Positions 17,345 through 27,637 of a stretch of 64,000 nt of DNA are shown piece by piece. Positions within the stretch are counted from its first letter, which is position 1, and every line of letters starts with the position of its first letter. The DNA is from Cellulomonas telluris (lineage in GTDB: Bacteria; Actinomycetota; Actinomycetes; Actinomycetales; Cellulomonadaceae), in NCBI RefSeq assembly GCF_004886325.1, contig NZ_QXFN01000002.1, positions 737,920 through 801,919 on the forward strand, in the 5' to 3' direction. Below the pieces are notes generated by a model. It was not told the origin of the DNA and searched no databases. It saw only the letters and a program-made list of their open reading frames with translations. The position numbers and the translations under genes are program-made.

Positions 17345-18667
17345 GTGCCCCACCCGTCGTCGTCCGCCCACCCGCCCCTGCGCGTCGCCGTCCTCGGCTG
17401 CGGCGTCGTCGGGACGGAGGTCGTGCGCCGCCTGGTGACGGAGGCGGACGAGCTCGCCGCGCGCGTCGGTGCGCCGCTCGAGATCGTCGGCATCGCGGTG
17501 CGCGACGCCGACGCGCCGCGCGACCCCGTCGTCGACCGCGGCCTGCTGACCACGGACGCCACGGCGCTCGTCGAGAAGGCGGACGTGGTCGTCGAGCTCA
17601 TGGGCGGCGTCGAGCGCGCGCGCACGCTGCTGCTGCACGCCGTGGAGCACGGCGCGTCCGTGGTGACGGCGAACAAGGCCCTGCTCGCGCAGGACGGCCC
17701 GACCCTCTACGCCGCCGCCGACGCCGCGGGCGTCGACCTCTACTTCGAGGCGGCCGTCGCCGGTGCGATCCCGATCGTGCGGCCGGTGCGCGAGTCCCTC
17801 GCGGGCGACACCGTGCAGCGCGTCCTCGGGATCGTCAACGGCACGACGAACTACGTGCTGGACCGCATGGCGACCGAGGGGCTCGACCTCGACGCCGCGG
17901 TGCGCGAGGCACAGGCGCTCGGGTACGCCGAGGCCGACCCGACGGCCGACGTGGAGGGGTACGACGCCGCGGCGAAGGCCGCGATCCTCGCCTCGCTCGC
18001 CTTCCACACCCGCGTGGGCCTGGACGACGTGGACCGCACGGGCATCACCGGCGTCACCGCGGAGGACGTCGCGTGGGCGGCGCGCACGGGGCACGTCGTC
18101 AAGCTCCTCGCGGTCGCCGAGCGCGCCGACGACGGCGCGGGCGTGCTCGTGCGCGTGCACCCGGCGCTGGTTCCCTCGGGGCATCCGCTCGCGGGCGTCC
18201 GCGGCGCGTTCAACGCCGTGTTCGTCGAGGCGGAGGCCGCCGGCGAGCTCATGTTCTACGGCCGCGGCGCCGGCGGGGCGCCGACGTCGTCGGCGGTGCT
18301 CGGCGACCTGGTGCAGGTGGCCCGGCACCGCGTGCTCGGGGGCAAGGGCCCGGTCGAGTCGTCCTACGCCGACCTGCCCGTGCTCGACGCCGGCGACGCG
18401 CGCACCCGCTGCCAGCTGCGCCTCGAGGTCGCCGACCGTCCCGGTGTGCTCGCGCGCGTCGCCGCCGAGCTCGCGGCGCAGGACGTGTCGATCGAGGCCG
18501 TGCGCCAGACGCCCCCCGCCGACCCGTCTTCCCCGGACGGCGAGGGCGTCGCCACGCTCGTCATCACGACGCACACCGCCGCCGAGCGCGCGCTGCGCAG
18601 CACGGTCGAGTCGGTCGCCGCGCTCGACGTCGTGCACCGCGTCGTCTCCGTGCTGCCCGTCCTCTGA
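17345..18667 (+). CDS. hom: Homoserine dehydrogenase
   Basis: A 440-residue NAD(P)-dependent dehydrogenase that reduces aspartate semialdehyde to homoserine, the branch point to threonine and methionine. The nucleotide-binding motif is [10 protein letters not shown] (about 17-26); [10 protein letters not shown] carries K111; [14 protein letters not shown] and the [16 protein letters not shown] catalytic segment follow. The last 90 residues are an ACT domain ([17 protein letters not shown]), the usual site of threonine feedback inhibition. GAGAGGCAG precedes the GTG. A TATCCT hexamer at 17280-17285 is a plausible -10. Confidence 0.96.
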   Translation: MPHPSSSAHPPLRVAVLGCGVVGTEVVRRLVTEADELAARVGAPLEIVGIAVRDADAPRDPVVDRGLLTTDATALVEKADVVVELMGGVERARTLLLHAVEHGASVVTANKALLAQDGPTLYAAADAAGVDLYFEAAVAGAIPIVRPVRESLAGDTVQRVLGIVNGTTNYVLDRMATEGLDLDAAVREAQALGYAEADPTADVEGYDAAAKAAILASLAFHTRVGLDDVDRTGITGVTAEDVAWAARTGHVVKLLAVAERADDGAGVLVRVHPALVPSGHPLAGVRGAFNAVFVEAEAAGELMFYGRGAGGAPTSSAVLGDLVQVARHRVLGGKGPVESSYADLPVLDAGDARTRCQLRLEVADRPGVLARVAAELAAQDVSIEAVRQTPPADPSSPDGEGVATLVITTHTAAERALRSTVESVAALDVVHRVVSVLPVL

Positions 18668-18729
18668 CCCTCCCCACCCGCACGACCGCCCCGACGCCCG
18701 GCCGGGGCCCGCACCCGAACGAGGAACCC

Positions 18730-19821
18730 ATGGCACACCAGTGGCGCGGCGTCATCGCCGAGTACGCCGACCGCCTGCCCGCGCACGTCCAGGAGCGGGT
18801 CGTCACGCTGGGCGAGGGCGGCACGCCGCTCGTGCCCGCGCCGGTCCTGTCGCAGCGCACGGGCGCCGAGGTGTTCCTCAAGGTCGAGGGCATGAACCCG
18901 ACCGGGTCGTTCAAGGACCGCGGCATGACGACGGCGATGTCGGCCGCCGCCGCCCGCGGCGCGCAGGCGGTCGTGTGCGCGTCCACCGGCAACACGTCGG
19001 CCTCGGCGGCGGCGTACGCGACGCGCGCCGGCATGCTCTGCGCGGTGCTGGTGCCGGACGGCAAGATCGCGATGGGCAAGCTCTCGCAGGCCATCGCGCA
19101 CGGTGCGCGGCTGCTGCAGGTCGACGGCAACTTCGACGACTGCCTGGTCGCCGCCCGCAAGCTCGCCGACGCGTACCCGGTCGAGCTCGTGAACTCCGTG
19201 AACCCCGACCGCATCGAGGGGCAGAAGACCGCCGCGTTCGAGGTCGTCGACGCGCTCGGCGACGCCCCCGACGTGCACGTCCTGCCCGTCGGCAACGCGG
19301 GCAACATCACCGCGTACTGGAAGGGCTACCGCGAGTACGCGGGCCTGGACGCGGGCGGCACTCTGCCGGCCGTGGCGACGCGCACCCCGGTCATGTGGGG
19401 CTTCCAGGCGGCGGGCGCGGCACCGATCGTCGCCGGCCACCCGATCGACCACCCCGAGACGATCGCGACCGCGATCCGTATCGGCAACCCCGCCTCCTGG
19501 CAGCAGGCCGAGGAGGCGCGGGACGTGTCGGGCGGCGTCATCGCCGCGGTCACCGACGAGCAGATCCTGGCCGCGCACCGCGTGCTGTCGGCCGAGGCGG
19601 GCGTGTTCGTCGAGCCCGCGTCGGCGGCGGGCGTCGCGGGCCTGCTCGCGCGTGCCGAGGCCGGGGAGGTCCCCGCCGGCGCACGCATCGTCGTCACGGT
19701 CACCGGCCACGGGCTCAAGGACCCCCAGTGGGCGCTGCGCAGGGCCGACGGGGGCGAGGTCGTGCCCGTGCGGGTGCAGGCCGACGTCGTGTCGATCGCC
19801 GACGCGCTCGGCCTGGGCTGA
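18730..19821 (+). CDS. thrC: Threonine synthase
   Basis: A 363-residue PLP enzyme that converts O-phosphohomoserine to threonine. The PLP lysine is K62 in TGSFKDRGM; the phosphate-binding loop is [11 protein letters not shown], and [14 protein letters not shown] is the family signature. It is the short form without the N-terminal extension. ATG at 18730 follows ACGAGGAA. It lies 62 bp after hom and 3 bp before thrB, so hom-thrC-thrB is probably one operon. Confidence 0.96.
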   Translation: MAHQWRGVIAEYADRLPAHVQERVVTLGEGGTPLVPAPVLSQRTGAEVFLKVEGMNPTGSFKDRGMTTAMSAAAARGAQAVVCASTGNTSASAAAYATRAGMLCAVLVPDGKIAMGKLSQAIAHGARLLQVDGNFDDCLVAARKLADAYPVELVNSVNPDRIEGQKTAAFEVVDALGDAPDVHVLPVGNAGNITAYWKGYREYAGLDAGGTLPAVATRTPVMWGFQAAGAAPIVAGHPIDHPETIATAIRIGNPASWQQAEEARDVSGGVIAAVTDEQILAAHRVLSAEAGVFVEPASAAGVAGLLARAEAGEVPAGARIVVTVTGHGLKDPQWALRRADGGEVVPVRVQADVVSIADALGLG

Positions 19822-19824
19822 GCC

Positions 19825-20814
19825 GTGCGGCTGCGCGCGGCGCACGTGCGGGTGCGCGTCCCCGCCACCTCCGCGAACCTCGGACCGGGTTTCGACGCGC
19901 TCGGCCTCGCCCTCGGGCTGCACGACGAGCTCGACGTGCGCGCCGTCGCGTCGCCCGGGGTCCGGGTCGAGGTGGAGGGGGAGGGCGCCGGGCAGGTGCC
20001 CGACGACGAGCGCCACCTCGTGGTGCGTGCGCTGCGCGCCGCGCTCGACCGCGTCGGTGCGCCGCAGACGGGGCTGCACCTCGTGTGCCGCAACCGCATC
20101 CCGCACGGGCGCGGCCTCGGGTCGTCCGCGGCGGCGGTCGTCGCGGGCGTCCTCGCCGCGCGCGGCCTGGTCGGCGACCCGGACGTGCTCGGGGGCGACG
20201 ACGCGCTCGCGCTCGCGACCGAGCTGGAGGGGCACCCGGACAACGCGGCGCCCGCGCTGCTCGGGGGGCTGACGCTCGCGTGGACGGCCGACGGCGAGGG
20301 CGGCGGCACCGCCGGCGTGCGCGCCGTCCGCCTGCCCGTGCACGACGACGTGGCCCCGCTGGCCGTCGTCCCGCCGCAGCACCTGTCGACCCACGCCGCA
20401 CGCGGGGTGCTCCCGGCGCAGGTGCCGCACGCCGACGCGGCGTGGCAGGCCGGCCGGGCGGGGCTGCTGGTCGAGGCGCTCGGCCGCCGCCCGGACCTGC
20501 TGCTCGACGCCACGGGGGACCGCCTGCACCAGGGGTACCGGCGCTCGGTCATGCCCGAGTCCCTCGCCCTGGTCGACGCGCTGCGCGCGCGCGGGGTCGC
20601 GGCGGTGGTGTCCGGGGCGGGTCCGACCGTGCTGGCGCTCGCGCGCGGTGGCGACGCGACCGCTGGCAGGGCCGGTGACGACGTGCCCGACGGCCGCGCG
20701 ACGGACGCCGACGCGGCCGTCGCCGACGCGTTCGGCGGGGTCATGGCGGGCTGGCGGGTCCTGCGGCTACCGGTCGACGACGCCGGAGCCACGGTCCGCG
20801 CGCTGCTCGACTGA
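19825..20814 (+). CDS. thrB: Homoserine kinase
   Basis: A 329-residue GHMP-family kinase that phosphorylates homoserine for ThrC. The N-terminal motif is VRVPATSANLGPGFD, the ATP-binding glycine-serine loop is IPHGRGLGSSAAAV, and VSGAGPTVLAL is the third GHMP motif. An Ala/Asp-rich insertion after that motif (about 275-300) is not conserved in the family. The start GTG is 3 nt beyond the thrC stop with no clear ribosome site, so translation probably depends on coupling. Confidence 0.95.
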   Translation: MRLRAAHVRVRVPATSANLGPGFDALGLALGLHDELDVRAVASPGVRVEVEGEGAGQVPDDERHLVVRALRAALDRVGAPQTGLHLVCRNRIPHGRGLGSSAAAVVAGVLAARGLVGDPDVLGGDDALALATELEGHPDNAAPALLGGLTLAWTADGEGGGTAGVRAVRLPVHDDVAPLAVVPPQHLSTHAARGVLPAQVPHADAAWQAGRAGLLVEALGRRPDLLLDATGDRLHQGYRRSVMPESLALVDALRARGVAAVVSGAGPTVLALARGGDATAGRAGDDVPDGRATDADAAVADAFGGVMAGWRVLRLPVDDAGATVRALLD

Positions 20815-21186
20815 GCTGCCCCTCCGCACCGGTCCGCGGGCGCGCCGCGTGCCGGGCCTGACCCCGGCGGAGGGCCGCGGTGGTAGCATCGACGCGTTCC
20901 CCGGACCTCGTCCTCCGGCCCCCTGTGGATCGACTGCGGAAACCGGACTCCCGGAACCCCGACCTCACGGAACACGCCGCCGCTGCGGTGCCGACGGTCG
21001 CCGGACGTCCCCGCGATCGGCGCCAGACGGTCCCACGAGTCGACGACGAGGGGGACGCCCCGCCCGCGTGAGCAGACCCCGTCGTACGCGGCGCGCGTGG
21101 CACACCGCCGTCCGACCGCACCGGCCGGACGCAGACCCCCGCCCGGGTGGACCGGGAGGGGCCCCGCCGAGGGGGAAGGATCCTTC
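20815..21186 (+). promoter_or_regulatory. Intergenic region and long leader of rho
   Basis: 372 bp lie between thrB and rho. TAGCAT at 20884-20889 is the best -10-like element (CTGACC 20 bp upstream is a poor -35). A transcript from there would have an untranslated leader of about 290 nt that is rich in C. A 63-codon open frame at 20880 begins before the predicted +1 and lacks a ribosome site, so I do not call it a gene. Long leaders on rho allow Rho-dependent autoregulation in other bacteria; no defined element is visible here. Confidence 0.45.
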
Positions 21187-23259
21187 GTGACAGACACCAT
21201 CGACGCCGCGGCGACCACCGGTGCCATCTCCGCGATGCGCCTGCCGGAGCTGCAGGCGCTCGCCTCGCAGCTCGGCGTCAAGGGCACGAGCAAGATGCGC
21301 AAGGGCGACCTCGTGCAGGCGATCTCCGCCGCACGGTCCGGCGACCGCCCCGCCGAGCGCGTCCAGGCCACCGCGCCCGCGACCGAGACGCGCGCGACCA
21401 CGCGCCGCGCCGGGACGGCGCCGGCCGAGGCCGGCACCGACACCGACACCACCGACACCACCGTCGCCGACGCGCCCGCGACGGCCCGCGCCCCGCGGCG
21501 CGAGCGCGCCACCCGCGCCGAGCGCGTGCGCGCCGAGCGTCCCGAGGCCGCGGCCACGGCCGGCGACGAGGCGGGCCCGCAGGCGGACGCCCCGCAGACC
21601 CGGGCGCCCCGCACGCCGGCCCCGCAGAACGACGACGCCGCCGTCGAGCGCAGCGACCGGGACGCGCTGGCGGGCCTCGAGGCCGCGCTGGACGCCCGGA
21701 TGGGCGCCGGCTCCGACGAGCGCGACGACCGCGGCGCGCGCGGTGCCGAGAACGGCGGGCGCCGGTCGCGCCGCGCCGCGCGGGACGCGGGTGCGCCGGT
21801 CGAGGTCGCCCCGCGCGAGGAGCAGGGCGACCGTGCCGCCGACGGCCGCCGCGGCGACCGCCAGCAGCCCGTGCGCGACGCGCAGCCCGCGCAGCAGGAC
21901 CGCGGCGAGCGGCCCGGCCGCGACGCGCGCGAGGACCGCCAGGACGAGGGCGACGAGCGCGGCGGCCGCCGCCGCCGCTCGCGGGACCGCTACCGCGACC
22001 GTGACCGCAAGCGCGGCCGCGGCCGCGGCCAGGGCGAGCTCGGCGGCATCGACGAGGTCGAGCTCGACGAGGACGACGTCCTGCTGCCCGTCGCGGGCGT
22101 GCTCGACGTGCTGGAGTCGTACGCGTTCGTCCGCACGTCCGGCTACCTGCCGGGCGCCGGTGACGTCTACGTGTCGCTGAACCAGGTGAAGAAGTACGGC
22201 CTGCGCCGCGGCGACGCGGTCACCGGGGCCGTGCGCCAGCCGCGTGAGGGCGACCCGCAGCCGCAGGGCAACCGCCCGAACAAGTTCAACGCGCTCGTCC
22301 GCCTCGACACCGTCAACGGCATGAGCCCGGAGGAGGCGCGCCAGCGCCCCGAGTTCACCAAGCTCACGCCGCTCTACCCGCAGGAGCGCCTGCGGCTGGA
22401 GACCGAGCCGGGCCGTCTGACGCCGCGCGTCATCGACATCGTCGCCCCGATCGGCAAGGGCCAGCGCGGCCTCATCGTCGCGCCGCCGAAGGCCGGCAAG
22501 ACGATCGTCATGCAGCAGATCGCGAACGCGATCACCGCGAACAACCCCGAGGTCCACCTCATGGTCGTGCTCGTCGACGAGCGCCCCGAGGAGGTCACGG
22601 ACATGCAGCGGACGGTCAAGGGCGAGGTCATCGCCTCGACGTTCGACCGCCCCGCGTCGGACCACACGATCGTGGCCGAGCTCGCCATCGAGCGCGCGAA
22701 GCGCCTGGTCGAGCTGGGCCAGGACGTCGTCGTGCTGCTCGACTCCCTGACCCGGCTGTCGCGCGCCTACAACCTGGCCGCGCCGGCGTCGGGCCGCATC
22801 CTGTCGGGCGGCGTCGACGCCTCCGCCCTGTACCCGCCGAAGCGGTTCTTCGGTGCCGCCCGCAACATCGAGAACGGCGGTTCCCTGACGATCCTCGCCT
22901 CGGCCCTGGTGGAGACCGGGTCGAAGATGGACGAGGTCATCTTCGAGGAGTTCAAGGGCACCGGGAACATGGAGCTGCGCCTGTCGCGCCAGCTCGCCGA
23001 CAAGCGCATCTTCCCGGCGGTCGACGTCAACGCCTCGGGCACCCGCCGCGAGGAGGTGCTCATGAGCAGCGACGAGCTGAAGATCGTCTACAAGCTCCGT
23101 CGTGTGCTCGGCGCGCTCGACCAGCAGCAGGCCATCGAGCTCCTGCTCGGCAAGCTGCGGGAGACGAAGTCGAACGTCGAGTTCCTGCTCCAGGTGCAGA
23201 AGACGACGCCGGGCACCAACGGCCACGCGCTCGAGGAGGGCGTCGGCAAGGTCGTCTGA
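21187..23259 (+). CDS. rho: Transcription termination factor Rho
   Basis: A 690-residue Rho, far longer than the 419-residue E. coli protein. A Rho_N helical domain (about 14-50: [20 protein letters not shown]) is followed by a long Arg/Asp/Ala-rich disordered insert (about 50-285), typical of high-GC actinobacteria and ending in RGRGRGQG. The RNA-binding cold-shock-like domain (about 295-375) and the RecA-like ATPase come next: Walker [38 protein letters not shown], and the Q/R-loop region. The GTG at 21187 follows GGGGAAGGA. Rho is a hexameric RNA helicase that ends untranslated transcripts. Confidence 0.97.
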   Translation: MTDTIDAAATTGAISAMRLPELQALASQLGVKGTSKMRKGDLVQAISAARSGDRPAERVQATAPATETRATTRRAGTAPAEAGTDTDTTDTTVADAPATARAPRRERATRAERVRAERPEAAATAGDEAGPQADAPQTRAPRTPAPQNDDAAVERSDRDALAGLEAALDARMGAGSDERDDRGARGAENGGRRSRRAARDAGAPVEVAPREEQGDRAADGRRGDRQQPVRDAQPAQQDRGERPGRDAREDRQDEGDERGGRRRRSRDRYRDRDRKRGRGRGQGELGGIDEVELDEDDVLLPVAGVLDVLESYAFVRTSGYLPGAGDVYVSLNQVKKYGLRRGDAVTGAVRQPREGDPQPQGNRPNKFNALVRLDTVNGMSPEEARQRPEFTKLTPLYPQERLRLETEPGRLTPRVIDIVAPIGKGQRGLIVAPPKAGKTIVMQQIANAITANNPEVHLMVVLVDERPEEVTDMQRTVKGEVIASTFDRPASDHTIVAELAIERAKRLVELGQDVVVLLDSLTRLSRAYNLAAPASGRILSGGVDASALYPPKRFFGAARNIENGGSLTILASALVETGSKMDEVIFEEFKGTGNMELRLSRQLADKRIFPAVDVNASGTRREEVLMSSDELKIVYKLRRVLGALDQQQAIELLLGKLRETKSNVEFLLQVQKTTPGTNGHALEEGVGKVV

Positions 23260-23267
23260 CCCCTCGC

Positions 23268-23301
23268 GCACGGCCCCGACGGGAAGATTCCGGGGCCGTG
23301 C
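23268..23301 (+). terminator. Terminator after rho
   Basis: GCACGGCCCCG (23268-23278) pairs perfectly with 23291-23301 over a 12-nt loop. It starts 9 nt after the rho stop and precedes the rpmE promoter. Confidence 0.65.
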
Positions 23302-23311
23302 CGCGTTCTGG

Positions 23312-23317
23312 CACAAT
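23312..23317 (+). promoter_or_regulatory. Candidate -10 of the rpmE promoter
   Basis: CACAAT matches TATAAT at four of six positions and lies 75 nt before the rpmE start, just after the rho terminator. The -35 is not clear. Confidence 0.4.
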
Positions 23318-23391
23318 GGTCCGCTGGTCTGCGGTTCACCGGCGCGAACGGCGCGTCCGGACCCGGAGACACCCCCCGCTAGGAGAGAACC

Positions 23392-23607
23392 GTGAAGTCT
23401 GGCATCCACCCGGAGTACGTCGTCACCGAGGTCACCTGCACCTGCGGCAACACGTTCACCACCAAGTCGACCGTCGCCGACGGCAAGATCCACGCCGACG
23501 TCTGCAGCGCCTGCCACCCGTTCTACACGGGCAAGCAGAAGATCCTGGACACCGGCGGCCGCGTGGCCCGCTTCGAGGCCCGCTACGGCAAGAAGTCCGG
23601 CAAGTAG
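23392..23607 (+). CDS. rpmE: 50S ribosomal protein L31 (zinc-binding C+ form)
   Basis: A 71-residue L31. C16 and C18 (TCTCG) with C38 and C41 ([15 protein letters not shown]) make the zinc site of the C+ form, the type replaced by a Cys-less paralogue under zinc limitation. The ending [16 protein letters not shown] is standard. GTG start follows AGGAGAG. Confidence 0.96.
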   Translation: MKSGIHPEYVVTEVTCTCGNTFTTKSTVADGKIHADVCSACHPFYTGKQKILDTGGRVARFEARYGKKSGK

Positions 23608-23617
23608 CTCCTCCGCC

Positions 23618-23683
23618 CAGCGCCGGTGCACGGCGCGGACGACGGCCCTCCATGGTCGTGCCCGCGCCGATGCACCGGCGCTG
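23618..23683 (+). terminator. Long stacked hairpin between rpmE and prfA
   Basis: Three stems stack coaxially. CAGCGCCGGTGCA (23618-23630) pairs with 23671-23683, GGCGCGG (23632-23638) with 23662-23668, and ACGAC (23639-23643) with 23655-23659. Only a few bases bulge, for 25 bp in all. It begins 10 nt after the rpmE stop and should end or process rpmE mRNA. Confidence 0.65.
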
Positions 23684-23737
23684 CGTCGTTCCCGGCCGTC
23701 CGCGGCCGGCCGCCACCGCACGCCACCCAGGAGACCC

Positions 23738-24829
23738 GTGACCCACGACGGCACCCCGCCGGCCCTCGCCCCGCTGCTCGCGGAGCACGCGGACATCGAG
23801 GCGCAGCTCGCCGACCCCGCGGTGCACGCCGACGCCGGGCGGGCCCGCCGCCTCGGCCGCCGGTACGCCGAGCTGGGGCCGGTCGTCCAGGCGTACCGGA
23901 CGTGGCGGAGCGCGCAGGACGACGCGCAGGCGGCCGCCGAGCTGGCGGCCGAGGACGCGTCGTTCGCCGCCGAGGTGCCCGCCCTGCGCACGGCGGCGGA
24001 CGAGGCCGCGGAGCGGCTGCGCCGCGTGCTCGTGCCGCGCGACCCGGACGACGGGCGCGACGTCATCCTCGAGATCAAGGCGGGGGAGGGCGGCGAGGAG
24101 TCCGCGCTGTTCGCGGGCGACCTGCTGCGGATGTACTCGCGCTACGCCGAGCGCATGGGCTGGAGCGTCCAGGTGCTCGAGGCCACCGAGTCCGACCTCG
24201 GCGGGTACAAGGACGTGCAGGTGGCCGTGAAGGCCCGCACGGCCGGTGCCCCGGAGGACGGGGTGTGGGCGCACCTGAAGTACGAGGGCGGCGTGCACCG
24301 CGTGCAGCGGGTGCCCGTCACGGAGTCGCAGGGCCGGATCCACACGTCCGCCGCCGGCGTCATGGTCTTCCCGGAGGCCGACGACGAGGGCGAGGTGGCG
24401 ATCGACCAGAACGACCTGCGCATCGACGTCTACCGCTCGTCCGGTCCCGGCGGGCAGTCCGTGAACACGACGGACTCCGCCGTGCGGATCACGCACCTGC
24501 CCACGGGCATCGTCGTGTCGATGCAGAACGAGAAGTCCCAGCTTCAGAACCGCGAGCAGGCGATGCGCGTGCTGCGGGCGCGCCTGCTGGCGGCCCGCCA
24601 GGAGGAGGCGGCGGCCGCCGCGAGCGAGGCCCGCCGCTCGCAGGTGCGCACGGTCGACCGCTCCGAGCGCATCCGGACGTACAACTTCCCGGAGAACCGC
24701 ATCGCCGACCACCGGACCGGGTACAAGGCGTACAACCTCGACCAGGTGCTCGACGGCGACCTCGGGCCCGTCGTCGCGTCCGCCGTGCAGGCGGACGAGG
24801 CGGCGCGCCTGGCGGCGGCGGGCGCGTGA
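23738..24829 (+). CDS. prfA: Peptide chain release factor 1
   Basis: A 363-residue class I release factor that reads UAA and UAG. P193-V-T195 is the PxT tripeptide anticodon that separates RF1 from RF2. G238-G-Q240 in [16 protein letters not shown] is the catalytic motif; Q240 is methylated by PrmC, whose gene overlaps this one. The C-terminal [15 protein letters not shown] is also typical. GTG at 23738 follows CAGGAGA. Confidence 0.97.
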   Translation: MTHDGTPPALAPLLAEHADIEAQLADPAVHADAGRARRLGRRYAELGPVVQAYRTWRSAQDDAQAAAELAAEDASFAAEVPALRTAADEAAERLRRVLVPRDPDDGRDVILEIKAGEGGEESALFAGDLLRMYSRYAERMGWSVQVLEATESDLGGYKDVQVAVKARTAGAPEDGVWAHLKYEGGVHRVQRVPVTESQGRIHTSAAGVMVFPEADDEGEVAIDQNDLRIDVYRSSGPGGQSVNTTDSAVRITHLPTGIVVSMQNEKSQLQNREQAMRVLRARLLAARQEEAAAAASEARRSQVRTVDRSERIRTYNFPENRIADHRTGYKAYNLDQVLDGDLGPVVASAVQADEAARLAAAGA

Positions 24830-25758
24830 GCGCGGCCGGGGCGCCGGGCGGCGCGACGGACGGCGTGACGCTGCGCGCCTACGTCGACGGGGCGGCGCGG
24901 GTCCTGGCGGAGGCCGGTGTCGGCTCGCCCCGGCACGACGCGCTCGCGCTGGCCGCCCACGCGCTCGGCCGCGAGCGGGTCGACCTCGTGCTGCCGCCGG
25001 CGCTGCCCCACGGGTTCGGCGCCGCGTTCGCGGCCCTCGTGGAGCGGCGGCGCCGGCGCGAGCCGCTCCAGCACATCACCGGGCGCACGACGTTCCGCTG
25101 GCTGACGCTGCACGTGGAGCCCGGGGTGTTCGTCCCCCGGCCGGAGACGGAGACGGTCGCCCAGCCCGCGGTGGACGAGGCGCGTCGCGTGCTCGCCGCC
25201 GGCCGCACCCCGGTCGTCGTCGACCTGTGCACGGGCACGGGGGCGATCGCGCTGGCGGTGGCGACGGAGGTACCGGGTGCCCGCGTCGTGGCGGTCGACC
25301 TCTCGCCCGCGGCGGTGGCGCTGACGCGGCGCAACGCCGCGGCCGTCGGCGCCGACGACGTCCGCGTGGAGCAGGCGGACGTGCAGGACCCCGCCCTGCT
25401 CGCCGACCTCGCGGGCGCCGTGGACGTGGTCGTGTCGAACCCTCCCTACATCCCCCCGGACGCGGTGCCGACGGACCCCGAGGTCCGCGACCACGACCCG
25501 GACCTCGCGCTGTACGGCGGCGGCGCCGACGGCCTCGACGTGCCGCGCGCGGTGCTCGCCGCGGCCGCCCGCCTGCTGGCCCCGGGCGGTCTGCTCGTCA
25601 TGGAGCACGCGGAGGTGCAGGACGCACTCGCGCGGGCCGCCGCCGCCGCGACCGGCGCCTTCACGGAGGTCGGCACCGCCGCCGACCTCACCGGCCGCCC
25701 CCGGACCCTCGTGGCCCGGCGAGTCGTCCGGGCGGGCGTGGGAGACTCGCCCGCGTGA
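24826..25758 (+). CDS. prmC: Release factor glutamine methyltransferase
   Basis: A 310-residue SAM-dependent N5-glutamine methyltransferase acting on the GGQ glutamine of RF1/RF2. The N-terminal helical substrate-binding domain includes REPLQHITG and [10 protein letters not shown]. The Rossmann domain has the SAM motif [15 protein letters not shown] and the catalytic N205-P-P-Y208. GTG start overlaps prfA TGA by 4 nt and the next gene overlaps in the same way. Confidence 0.95.
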   Translation: MSAAGAPGGATDGVTLRAYVDGAARVLAEAGVGSPRHDALALAAHALGRERVDLVLPPALPHGFGAAFAALVERRRRREPLQHITGRTTFRWLTLHVEPGVFVPRPETETVAQPAVDEARRVLAAGRTPVVVDLCTGTGAIALAVATEVPGARVVAVDLSPAAVALTRRNAAAVGADDVRVEQADVQDPALLADLAGAVDVVVSNPPYIPPDAVPTDPEVRDHDPDLALYGGGADGLDVPRAVLAAAARLLAPGGLLVMEHAEVQDALARAAAAATGAFTEVGTAADLTGRPRTLVARRVVRAGVGDSPA

Positions 25759-26528
25759 GTCTCATCCGCATCAAGGACGCGACCGACCCGGGCACCTGGG
25801 GCCCCGCCCTCGACGAGGCGGTGAACGCGATCGGCCGCGGCCAGCTCGTCGTCCTGCCCACCGACACGGTCTACGGCATCGCGGCGGACGCGTTCACGCC
25901 CCGCGCCGTCCAGTCGCTGCTCGAGGCCAAGGGGCGCGGGCGGCAGATGCCCCCGCCCGTCCTCATGCCCGACGTGCGCACGCTCGACGGCCTCGCCACC
26001 GACGTGCCGGACGGCGTGCGTGCGCTCGCTGACGCGTTCTGGCCCGGCGGGCTCACCGTGATCGTGCGCGCGCAGCCGTCGCTCGCCTGGGACCTGGGGG
26101 AGACGCACGGCACGGTCGCGCTGCGCGTGCCCGACCACCGTGTCGCCCTCGCGCTGCTGCGCCGCACGGGGCCGCTCGCGGTCTCGAGCGCGAACCGCAC
26201 GGGGCGGCCGGCGGCCACGACCGCGCAGGAGGCGTACCGCCAGCTCGGGGCGCACGTGCCCGTGTTCCTCGACGGCGGCCAGGCGCCCGGCGGCGTGGCG
26301 TCCACGATCGTCGACGCCACCGGCGACGTGCTGCGGGTCGTGCGCCTGGGCGCGATCGACCTGGCCGCGCTGGCCGCGGTCGCCCCCGTGATGGCACCGC
26401 CCCCGGCCCCGCCGGCGGGCGGCGACGCGCCCGCCCCCACGGACGCACCGGAGGGCCGGGACGAGTCGGCTCCCGAGGGCGGGACCGGCGACGCCACCGA
26501 CGGCACCCCGGAGGCCCCGGCCCCGTGA
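25755..26528 (+). CDS. tsaC: Threonylcarbamoyl-AMP synthase (Sua5/YrdC family)
   Basis: A 257-residue YrdC-domain protein that makes threonylcarbamoyl-AMP from threonine, bicarbonate and ATP for the t6A37 tRNA modification. Domain landmarks are VVLPTDTVYGIAADAF, SLLEAKGRGRQMPPPVL, FWPGGLTVIV, and SSANRTGRPAATTAQEA. The YrdC domain ends near residue 208; the remaining about 50 residues are a Pro/Ala/Asp/Glu-rich disordered tail and not the second Sua5 domain. Start GTG overlaps prmC by 4 nt, a gene order conserved in Actinobacteria. Confidence 0.94.
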   Translation: MSLIRIKDATDPGTWGPALDEAVNAIGRGQLVVLPTDTVYGIAADAFTPRAVQSLLEAKGRGRQMPPPVLMPDVRTLDGLATDVPDGVRALADAFWPGGLTVIVRAQPSLAWDLGETHGTVALRVPDHRVALALLRRTGPLAVSSANRTGRPAATTAQEAYRQLGAHVPVFLDGGQAPGGVASTIVDATGDVLRVVRLGAIDLAALAAVAPVMAPPPAPPAGGDAPAPTDAPEGRDESAPEGGTGDATDGTPEAPAP

Positions 26529-27637
26529 GGGTGTACCTGCTCGTCCTGCTGATCGCGGCGGTCGTCACGTACCTGCTGACGCCGCTGGCCCGCTGGTGCG
26601 CCCTGCGCTGGGGTGCGATCACGGCGGTGCGCGACCGGGACGTGCACGCGATCCCGACGCCGCGCCTGGGCGGCATGGCGATGTTCGGGGGGCTGCTCGT
26701 CGCGGTGCTCATCGCGAGCCGGCTGCCGTTCCTGTCGGGCCTGTTCGACAACCCCCGGCCGGTCATCGGCATCGTCGGCGGGGCCGCGCTCGTGTGCGCG
26801 CTGGGCGTGGCCGACGACATCTGGGACCTCGACTGGCTCACCAAGCTCATGGGGCAGGTGCTCGCCGCCGGCTTCATGGCCTGGCAGGGCGTGCTGCTCT
26901 ACCAGCTGCCGATCGCTGGGGTGCTCGTCGGCTCGACGCGCACGTGGGTGTTCGTCACGGTGGTCTCGGTCGTGGTCGCCATGAACGCCGTGAACTTCGT
27001 CGACGGGCTCGACGGCCTCGCGGCCGGCGTGCTCGCGATCGGCGGCGCCGCGTTCTTCCTCTACGCCTACCTCCTCACGCGCGGCACGAGCCAGGGCGAC
27101 TACTCGAGCCTCGCCGCGCTCGTGCTCGCCGTGCTCGTGGGGGTGTGCGTGGGCTTCCTGCCGCACAACGCCTACCCCGCGCGCATCTTCATGGGCGACT
27201 CCGGGTCGATGCTGCTCGGCTTCGTCATGGCCGCGGCCGCGATCGTCGTGACCGGGCAGATCGACCCGAAGGCAGTGGTCGACCGCGTGCAGTTCCCCGC
27301 CTACGTGCCGATCCTGCTGCCCGTCGCCGTGCTCGTCCTGCCCCTGCTCGACATGGGGCTGGCCATCGTGCGGCGCCTGCTCAAGGGCAAGAGCCCCTTC
27401 CACCCCGACCGTCTGCACCTGCACCACCGGCTGCTGGCCCTCGGGCACAGCCACCGCCGCGCGGTCCTCATCATGTACGTCTGGACGGCCGTGCTGGCGT
27501 TCGGCGTCGCCTCCCTGGCGGTGTGGTCGACGACGACCGTGCTCGTCGCGACCGGCGCCGGCGTGCTCGTCGCCACCCTGCTCACACTCGGCCCGCTGCG
27601 CGGGCGCACCCCGACCCCCGTGGAGGCATCCCCGTGA
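26525..27637 (+). CDS. MraY/WecA-family undecaprenyl-phosphate sugar-1-phosphate transferase
   Basis: A 370-residue polytopic protein with about ten membrane helices. Catalytic-loop motifs are GVADDIWDLDW, NAVNFVDGLDGLAAG, FMGDSGSMLLG and the His-rich HPDRLHLHHRL, the WecA-type loop that recognises the N-acetyl-hexosamine nucleotide. It should transfer GlcNAc-1-phosphate to decaprenyl or undecaprenyl phosphate, the first step of arabinogalactan linker, teichoic acid or other wall-polymer synthesis. Its place between tsaC and the atp genes matches Mycobacterium Rv1302. Start overlaps tsaC by 4 nt. Confidence 0.92.
   Translation: MRVYLLVLLIAAVVTYLLTPLARWCALRWGAITAVRDRDVHAIPTPRLGGMAMFGGLLVAVLIASRLPFLSGLFDNPRPVIGIVGGAALVCALGVADDIWDLDWLTKLMGQVLAAGFMAWQGVLLYQLPIAGVLVGSTRTWVFVTVVSVVVAMNAVNFVDGLDGLAAGVLAIGGAAFFLYAYLLTRGTSQGDYSSLAALVLAVLVGVCVGFLPHNAYPARIFMGDSGSMLLGFVMAAAAIVVTGQIDPKAVVDRVQFPAYVPILLPVAVLVLPLLDMGLAIVRRLLKGKSPFHPDRLHLHHRLLALGHSHRRAVLIMYVWTAVLAFGVASLAVWSTTTVLVATGAGVLVATLLTLGPLRGRTPTPVEASP

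Noticed and set aside
20880-21071. 63-codon frame in the rho leader as a leader peptide
   Set aside because: Begins before the predicted +1, no ribosome site, no conserved features.
20965-24078. 1037-codon minus-strand open frame opposite rho, rpmE and prfA
   Set aside because: Composition-driven shadow of essential genes.
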